A stretch of 30,054 nucleotides of DNA from Candidatus Woesearchaeota archaeon. Its GTDB lineage: Archaea; Nanobdellota; Nanobdellia; Woesearchaeales; WJIZ01. The notes beneath the pieces were generated by a model that made no database searches, was not told where the DNA came from, and was given only the letters and a program-made list of their open reading frames with translations. Below are positions 26,171 to 30,054 of the stretch, one piece after another. Each line of letters starts with the position of its first letter. Position 1 is the first letter of the stretch. The stretch lies in contig JAGVXW010000036.1 of NCBI GenBank assembly GCA_018303575.1, positions 1-30,054 on the forward strand, in the 5' to 3' direction. Made by a program: the position numbers and the translations under genes.

Positions 26171-26180
26171 TCTTATAAAG
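26171..26180 (+). promoter_or_regulatory. TATA box of the Hef gene
   Basis: TCTTATAAAG lies about 26 bp before the ATG at 26202, which predicts a leaderless mRNA. The gap 26102-26170 holds the divergent toxin-antitoxin promoter; I see nothing else in it. Confidence 0.6.
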
Positions 26181-26201
26181 CGAAAGGCCTCCTCCCTCTC
26201 C

Positions 26202-28358
26202 ATGATCAAGAACTTCGAGCCCCGGCTCTATCAGCAGACGATTTTCGCGACAGCCGTCAAGTATCATACGCTTGTCGTCCTTCCGACAGGCATGGGCAAG
26301 ACGAACATCTTCGTCATGCTCGCGGCCCAGCGCCTCAGGCAGTATCCGGACTCGAAGATCCTCTTCCTCGGCCCCACCAAGCCCCTGATTGAGCAATATC
26401 TTTCAGTTTTCAGGGAGCACTTTGAGATTCCGGACGAGAAGCTCGCGATGTTCACCGGAGAGGTTTCGCCGGCGAAGCGGGCCGAGCTCTGGAAAGCAGC
26501 CCAGGTTTTCTTCTCCACCCCGCAGGGCCTTGAGAACGACATCATCTCTGGGAGAATCAAGCTTGAGGACGTCTCTTTATTGGGCTTCGACGAGGCGCAC
26601 CGCGCTGTCGGCGATTACGCGTATGTCTTCGTCGCGCAGCAATATCTGAAGCGCGCGGCTCATCCAAGGATTCTCGGCCTCACCGCTTCCCCCGGCTCCG
26701 ACATGGAGAAGATTTCCGAAGTGCTCCAGAACCTCCATATCGAAGAGATTGAAGTCCGGACAGATAGTGATCCAGATGTGCGCGAGTATGTGCAGGACAT
26801 CAAGATGGACTTTATCAAGGTGAGGCTTCCCCCAGCGTTTCTCGAGGCGAAGAAGTATCTCGAGGATTTTGTGAAGGAGCGCCTCAAAAGGTTGAAGGAC
26901 CAGGGCGTCCTCCATTCAGCGCAGTTCATCTCCAAGAAGGATCTGCTCGGCCTACAGGCCCAGATCCGGGGCAGGCTGGCGCAGGGCGAGAAGGATCCGC
27001 TGTTGTGGAACGCCATCTCGACGCTCGCCGAGATCATGAAGGTCCAGCATGGGCTGGAATTGATCGAGACCCAGGGCGCGAACGCCGCGAATGAGTACCT
27101 AGAGCGCCTTGAAAAGGAATCCTACACCTCGAGCGTCAAGGCTGTGAAGAACCTCGTGAAAGACTTGAATTTCCGCTCCGCCCTCATCAAGGCGCGCTCC
27201 CTCAAGGAAGCTGGAATGGAGCACCCCAAGCTGGTGGAGCTTCAGCATCTTGTGGAAAAGGAGCTGAAGGCGAGCCCAGCCGCGAAGATTATCGTCTTCA
27301 ACAATTATCGCGATAACGCGACAGACATTGTCGCGAAGCTGAACGCCCTTCCTGGCGTGAAGGCGGAGCTCTTCATCGGCCAGGCCAAGAAGCACGGCCA
27401 AGGGCTGTCGCAGAAGGAGCAGAAGGAACTCCTCGATAAGTTCCGCGAGGGCGTCTTCAACGTGCTGGTCGCGACTTCCGTCGGCGAGGAAGGCATTGAC
27501 ATTCCCCGCGTCGATCTGGTCATTTTCTTCGAGCCGGTTCCTGGAGCCATCCGCCACATCCAAAGAAGAGGCAGGACAGGAAGGCAGGAGCAAGGAAGAG
27601 TTATCATCCTTGTGACAGAGGACACGAGGGATGTCGCCTACAAGTGGAGCGCGCACCACTCCGAGAGGAGGATGCATGACAATCTCAAGCTGCTCCGCTC
27701 CAAGCTCAAGGGCCTCGTCCACAAGCAGAGGGAATCCCCGCTCGAGAAGTTCATCGAGCCACAGGAAAAAATAAAGATTATCGTCGACCACCGCGAGAAG
27801 GGCTCTGCGGTCGTGAAGGCCCTGATCGACCTCAATACAGAGCTTAAAATCGACCAGCTCACGAACGCGGATTTCATCCTGAGCAGCCGCGTCGGGGTGG
27901 AGTACAAAACTATACAGGACTTCGCCGATTCCATCCTCGACGGCAGATTGATGGACCAGATCCGGGAGTTGAAGCGGAATTTCGAGCGTCCCATCATCCT
28001 TATCGAAGGCACGGACGACCTCTACTCAGCGCGCAACCTGCACCCCAACGCGATCCGCGGCATGATCGCGGAAACCGCCGCCCTTCTCTACATCATCGCG
28101 AAGCGGGAGCAGGATGAAGGAAAGCGAGACTTCATGCCGCACACGATGAAGCGCGTCCAGGACACAACCTGGCTGCAGGAATACATCGTCTCAGCGCTTC
28201 CCGGCATCGGCGCTGTCCTCGCCAAACCCTTGCTCAAGCACTTCAAGTCAATCAAGAGCATCGTGAATGCTTCTGTCGACGACCTCAAGGAAGTCGAGAA
28301 GATTGGGAAGATAAAGGCGGAGGAGATCAGACGGATTCTAGATACAGAGTATCAATAA
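26202..28358 (+). CDS. hef: Hef-type helicase/XPF nuclease
   Basis: 718 residues, the archaeal Hef/FANCM-XPF architecture. The SF2 helicase has LPTGMGKT (27-34), DEAH (130-133) followed by RAVGDYAYVF, TASPG, and a C-lobe with ATSVGEEGIDIPRVDLVIFFEPVPGAIRHIQRRGRTGR. An ERCC4 nuclease domain runs from about 525: VDHREKGS (Asp529), NADFILSSRVGVEYKTIQDFADSILDGRL. Tandem helix-hairpin-helix follows (LPGIGAVLAKPLL...EVEKIGKIKAEEIRR). It remodels and cuts stalled replication forks. The usual nuclease motif ERKxxxD reads EYKTIQD (Arg to Tyr568), and the preceding GD is AD. Its stop overlaps the convergent PIN gene by seven bases. Confidence 0.95.
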   Translation: MIKNFEPRLYQQTIFATAVKYHTLVVLPTGMGKTNIFVMLAAQRLRQYPDSKILFLGPTKPLIEQYLSVFREHFEIPDEKLAMFTGEVSPAKRAELWKAAQVFFSTPQGLENDIISGRIKLEDVSLLGFDEAHRAVGDYAYVFVAQQYLKRAAHPRILGLTASPGSDMEKISEVLQNLHIEEIEVRTDSDPDVREYVQDIKMDFIKVRLPPAFLEAKKYLEDFVKERLKRLKDQGVLHSAQFISKKDLLGLQAQIRGRLAQGEKDPLLWNAISTLAEIMKVQHGLELIETQGANAANEYLERLEKESYTSSVKAVKNLVKDLNFRSALIKARSLKEAGMEHPKLVELQHLVEKELKASPAAKIIVFNNYRDNATDIVAKLNALPGVKAELFIGQAKKHGQGLSQKEQKELLDKFREGVFNVLVATSVGEEGIDIPRVDLVIFFEPVPGAIRHIQRRGRTGRQEQGRVIILVTEDTRDVAYKWSAHHSERRMHDNLKLLRSKLKGLVHKQRESPLEKFIEPQEKIKIIVDHREKGSAVVKALIDLNTELKIDQLTNADFILSSRVGVEYKTIQDFADSILDGRLMDQIRELKRNFERPIILIEGTDDLYSARNLHPNAIRGMIAETAALLYIIAKREQDEGKRDFMPHTMKRVQDTTWLQEYIVSALPGIGAVLAKPLLKHFKSIKSIVNASVDDLKEVEKIGKIKAEEIRRILDTEYQ

Positions 28359-28741
28359 GATTCAACGATGAGCCCTTTCATTCTTTTGAAATGCTCGGTG
28401 TTTCTTGTCACAATGGTGGTTATGCCATGAGCAAGCGCGATGCCAGCGGCTAGGCAATCGGCATCGGCCACGGTATTTCCCTCTTTCTTGAGGCGCGCCG
28501 AAATCTCGGCAGCCTTGATGATAGATGGGTCGTTGAGGGGAAGCACGCGGATGTTTTCGAACAGCTCCATAGCGCGTACAAATTTCTCCGGGGGCATGCC
28601 TTTCATGAAAAAGCCCCTGATAACCTCGTACATGTTCATCTGGGTGGTCAGGAGATCATCCTTCTTTCCCCACAGCGCACGGGTTTCTTCTTTTCCGCGG
28701 ATAAGGTCGACGAGAAATGTCGTGTCCAAAACCTTGATCAT
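28352..28741 (-). CDS. vapC: VapC-type PIN-domain toxin
   Basis: 129 residues with the full PIN set: Asp6 in VLDTTFLVDLIRG, Glu39 in MYEVIRGFF, and two Asp in NTVADADCLAAGIALAHGITTIVTRNTEHFKRM with the final TRN..HF. These proteins are metal-dependent RNases that cut specific tRNAs or rRNA. The gene overlaps its VapB partner by four bases (ATGA). Its 3' end overlaps the convergent hef gene by seven bases. Confidence 0.92.
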   Translation of the reverse strand: MIKVLDTTFLVDLIRGKEETRALWGKKDDLLTTQMNMYEVIRGFFMKGMPPEKFVRAMELFENIRVLPLNDPSIIKAAEISARLKKEGNTVADADCLAAGIALAHGITTIVTRNTEHFKRMKGLIVESY

Positions 28742-28968
28742 GCTCGCTTCTCCATGAGCGCAATTTCCTCTTTTTTGATGCGAGCAAGGTCGCGCAGCAT
28801 GGCTTCCCCTTCCTTGTCGGAAATGATGCCAAAGAAATCCTCTAAAGGACGCTTTCTTCTGGGCTCTAAGACTCTCCTGATGGTCTGCGAGAAGCTTTCC
28901 CCTCTCAGCTTCTTCTGCGCAAGCAGATCGTAGGCGTCTTCCGTGATGGTAAGTGTTTTCGTTGCCAT
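28738..28968 (-). CDS. vapB: VapB antitoxin (archaeal DUF217 type)
   Basis: 76 residues: MATKTLTITEDAYDLLAQKKLRGESFSQTIRRVL, the archaeal VapB front (short strand then two helices with 'GESFSxxIRR'). A tail follows that wraps the toxin (KRPLEDFFGIISDKEGEAMLRDLARIKKEEIALMEKRA). It neutralises the PIN toxin and represses the operon, whose palindromic operator overlaps its start codon. Confidence 0.92.
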   Translation of the reverse strand: MATKTLTITEDAYDLLAQKKLRGESFSQTIRRVLEPRRKRPLEDFFGIISDKEGEAMLRDLARIKKEEIALMEKRA

Positions 28969-29001
28969 ACACGTATGTGTACACGTACGTGTATTTAAAA
29001 C
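28967..29001 (-). promoter_or_regulatory. Operator and TATA box of vapBC
   Basis: A perfect 9-bp inverted repeat, ATACACGTA (28967-28975) and TACGTGTAT (28986-28994), surrounds an inner TGTACA palindrome. The TATA box (minus strand TTTTAAATAC, about 28992-29001) overlaps the upstream half. The arrangement matches the UPF0175 operator at 26066: two half-sites with a 10-base spacer between start codon and TATA. Confidence 0.75.
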
Positions 29002-29096
29002 TTTTGATTTTGGACGAGGAATATAAGGGCCAGTTTCGGGAGCATCTTAAAATATTTAATCTCTAAGAAAAAAAGAAGGTAAAATAACCCACAAGG

Positions 29097-29114
29097 CTAC
29101 TGAAAAATCAGTAG
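29097..29114 (-). terminator. Hairpin at the end of the Cys-rich protein gene
   Basis: CTACTGA (29097-29103), AAAA loop, TCAGTAG (29108-29114). This perfect 7-bp hairpin includes the stop codon of the minus-strand gene and is followed on that strand by T-rich sequence. It probably stabilises or ends the transcript. The remaining gap 28995-29096 is AT-rich and shows no gene. Confidence 0.4.
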
Positions 29115-29797
29115 CAAATGGGATCATCGTAGTCAGTGATGGTGGCTGAGGCAGAACCCGCCCTAAAAAGAGGATGGCTAGATGGGCAAAGCTGATTGTA
29201 TAATTGGTAATTATAAATATACTCTAGACTATGTTCGCAATATTTATTGCACTGCTCCACGTTACAATCTGCATCGCTGTTGCACTTGTAAGGAGTTTTT
29301 GCGCTATGAACGATGTCCTCATCGGTATTTTGGAGAGGAAGCGCCCCCTGCTGCCCCTGAGAATCCACATACCCCCGCGAATCGCATGTATACGACACAT
29401 CAGCCTTTATGCTGCAGTGACAGTACTTTTGCCTCTTAACCTTCTTCTCTTGCTGGAGAGGGCCTTCTCCAAAATTGAGGAAAAACTGGTGGTCCGTCTG
29501 GTCGAAGTTCTCGCCGTCAATTCTTGCCAGCAGGGCCTGAAGTTGGGCAATATCGTCAGTATTATACAACATATACCCGCCAGAGATGACGAAGCTGCCA
29601 TCCTCCTGGATCGTGCCATCTCCCAGCTCGACAATGTTATACACGCCCGGTTCGAAGTTGGGGTAGACGTCAGCCATGAATTGTGCAAACTCAATGATGT
29701 CAGACGTGGCCTCAACCTTGGGTGCAAGGGAGAAAGTAAGTGCAGTTGTCACCAAGATAGCAACTATTGCTACAAGATAGGCAGCTTTCGGTTCCAT
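29108..29797 (-). CDS. Secreted Cys-rich protein of unknown function
   Basis: 229 residues: a signal peptide or N-terminal anchor (AAYLVAIVAILVTTALTFSLA), a Cys-free middle (residues about 30-120, with ELGDGTIQEDGSFVISGGYMLYNTDD), and a C-terminal part with nine Cys. These start at KYCHC and include CNSDADCNVEQCNKYC and a final PICY. The pattern 'C.sDaDC....C..yC' resembles small disulfide-rich extracellular modules. No family recognised. The start ATG at 29797 has an AT-rich TTTTATGTA about 26 bp upstream. It is probably exported and disulfide-bonded. Confidence 0.75.
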   Translation of the reverse strand: MEPKAAYLVAIVAILVTTALTFSLAPKVEATSDIIEFAQFMADVYPNFEPGVYNIVELGDGTIQEDGSFVISGGYMLYNTDDIAQLQALLARIDGENFDQTDHQFFLNFGEGPLQQEKKVKRQKYCHCSIKADVSYTCDSRGYVDSQGQQGALPLQNTDEDIVHSAKTPYKCNSDADCNVEQCNKYCEHSLEYIYNYQLYNQLCPSSHPLFRAGSASATITDYDDPICY

Positions 29798-29830
29798 GTT
29801 TCCTGTCCAACAACTCTTTTACATAAAACT

Positions 29831-29852
29831 AGCTTATATTATTAATATAAAC
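29831..29852 (+). promoter_or_regulatory. AT-rich promoter before the last gene
   Basis: TTATATTATTAATATAAAC at about 29835-29853 contains TATA-like sequence in both directions between the divergent Cys-rich gene and the truncated gene at 29890. GGTGG at 29855-29859 lies just before an 18-codon frame at 29865, so the true first start is open. Confidence 0.4.
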
Positions 29853-29889
29853 AGGGTGGGCAGAATGAATCTGTCGCGCGCGCAGACAA

Positions 29890-30054
29890 ATGTCCAGTGC
29901 TCAGAAGCGCATTTCTCTTAACCGTTTTACTCTAGAGTCTATTGCGGGATGCGTCGAAAATATCGTAGCGAAACCTTTCATCCTTCCAAACGGATTCGAG
30001 ATGAACACATGCGCCGTCGTCTCAACTGTTGACGTCGCCTTCAAGGGCATTCTT
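29890..30054 (+). CDS. Hypothetical protein, cut by the window end
   Basis: An open frame of 55 codons from ATG at 29890 that runs off the window. It contains RFTLESIAGCVENIVAKPFIL and NTCAVVSTVDVAFKGIL. The composition looks like real protein, but I do not recognise a family and no clear ribosome-binding site precedes the ATG. An AT-rich promoter lies 40-55 bp upstream. A short competing frame begins at 29865 (18 codons) with a better ribosome-binding site. Confidence 0.4.
   Translation, partial: MSSAQKRISLNRFTLESIAGCVENIVAKPFILPNGFEMNTCAVVSTVDVAFKGIL

Overview
The window reads as a chromosomal piece of an archaeon, probably of the DPANN type. The archaeal evidence is a Hef-type helicase/XPF nuclease, HTH_45-like winged-helix and DUF5752-like proteins, PRC-barrel and TraB proteins, and VapBC of the archaeal kind. 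AT-rich TATA boxes also lie about 25-28 bp before many start codons, so many transcripts look leaderless. Genes are packed tightly with ATGA or one-base overlaps. I see no rRNA, tRNA, CRISPR array or transposase gene. Assignments rest on motif recognition by eye; no database search was run.

Layout. 1-3.2 kb: a HEPN protein, a YjdF-like membrane protein, a two-gene unit pairing a stand-alone seryl-tRNA-synthetase-like catalytic core with an unrecognised 212-residue protein, and a DUF2892 protein preceded by a nine-codon mini-ORF. 3.6-6.0 kb: a five-gene minus-strand operon with DUF411 and two membrane-anchored proteins that end in the same Cys tail (MVGGC). 6.2-13.6 kb: a metal-handling region, with regulators, small Cys/Met/His-rich proteins, SHOCT and YHS proteins, a lipoprotein, and a compact operon of HMA chaperone, HMA-membrane protein, cupredoxin and CopA Cu+-ATPase. 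13.7-19.5 kb: an ECF-S-like membrane protein, NAD(P)HX epimerase, pyruvate dehydrogenase E1alpha/E1beta/E2 without E3, and a prolipoprotein diacylglyceryl transferase. 19.5-25.3 kb: small archaeal proteins, PRC-barrel, SPFH, TraB, a toxin-antitoxin pair, an M50-like membrane protein without its zinc site, a metallo-beta-lactamase-fold hydrolase and a P-loop kinase-like protein. 25.3-30 kb: Hef between two toxin-antitoxin pairs, a secreted Cys-rich protein, and a gene cut by the window end.

The most unusual feature is a set of hairpin-rich elements at gene junctions (near 3.4, 6.1, 8.85, 14.45, 15.3, 24.0 and 24.7 kb). Four of these loci carry six copies of one hairpin type. Its base is constant (TGCTCA ... 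TGACA, five pairs with one bulged C), while the upper stem differs between copies yet stays paired. Two elements sit in frame inside the 5' ends of genes. They could be palindromic mobile repeats or structured RNAs.
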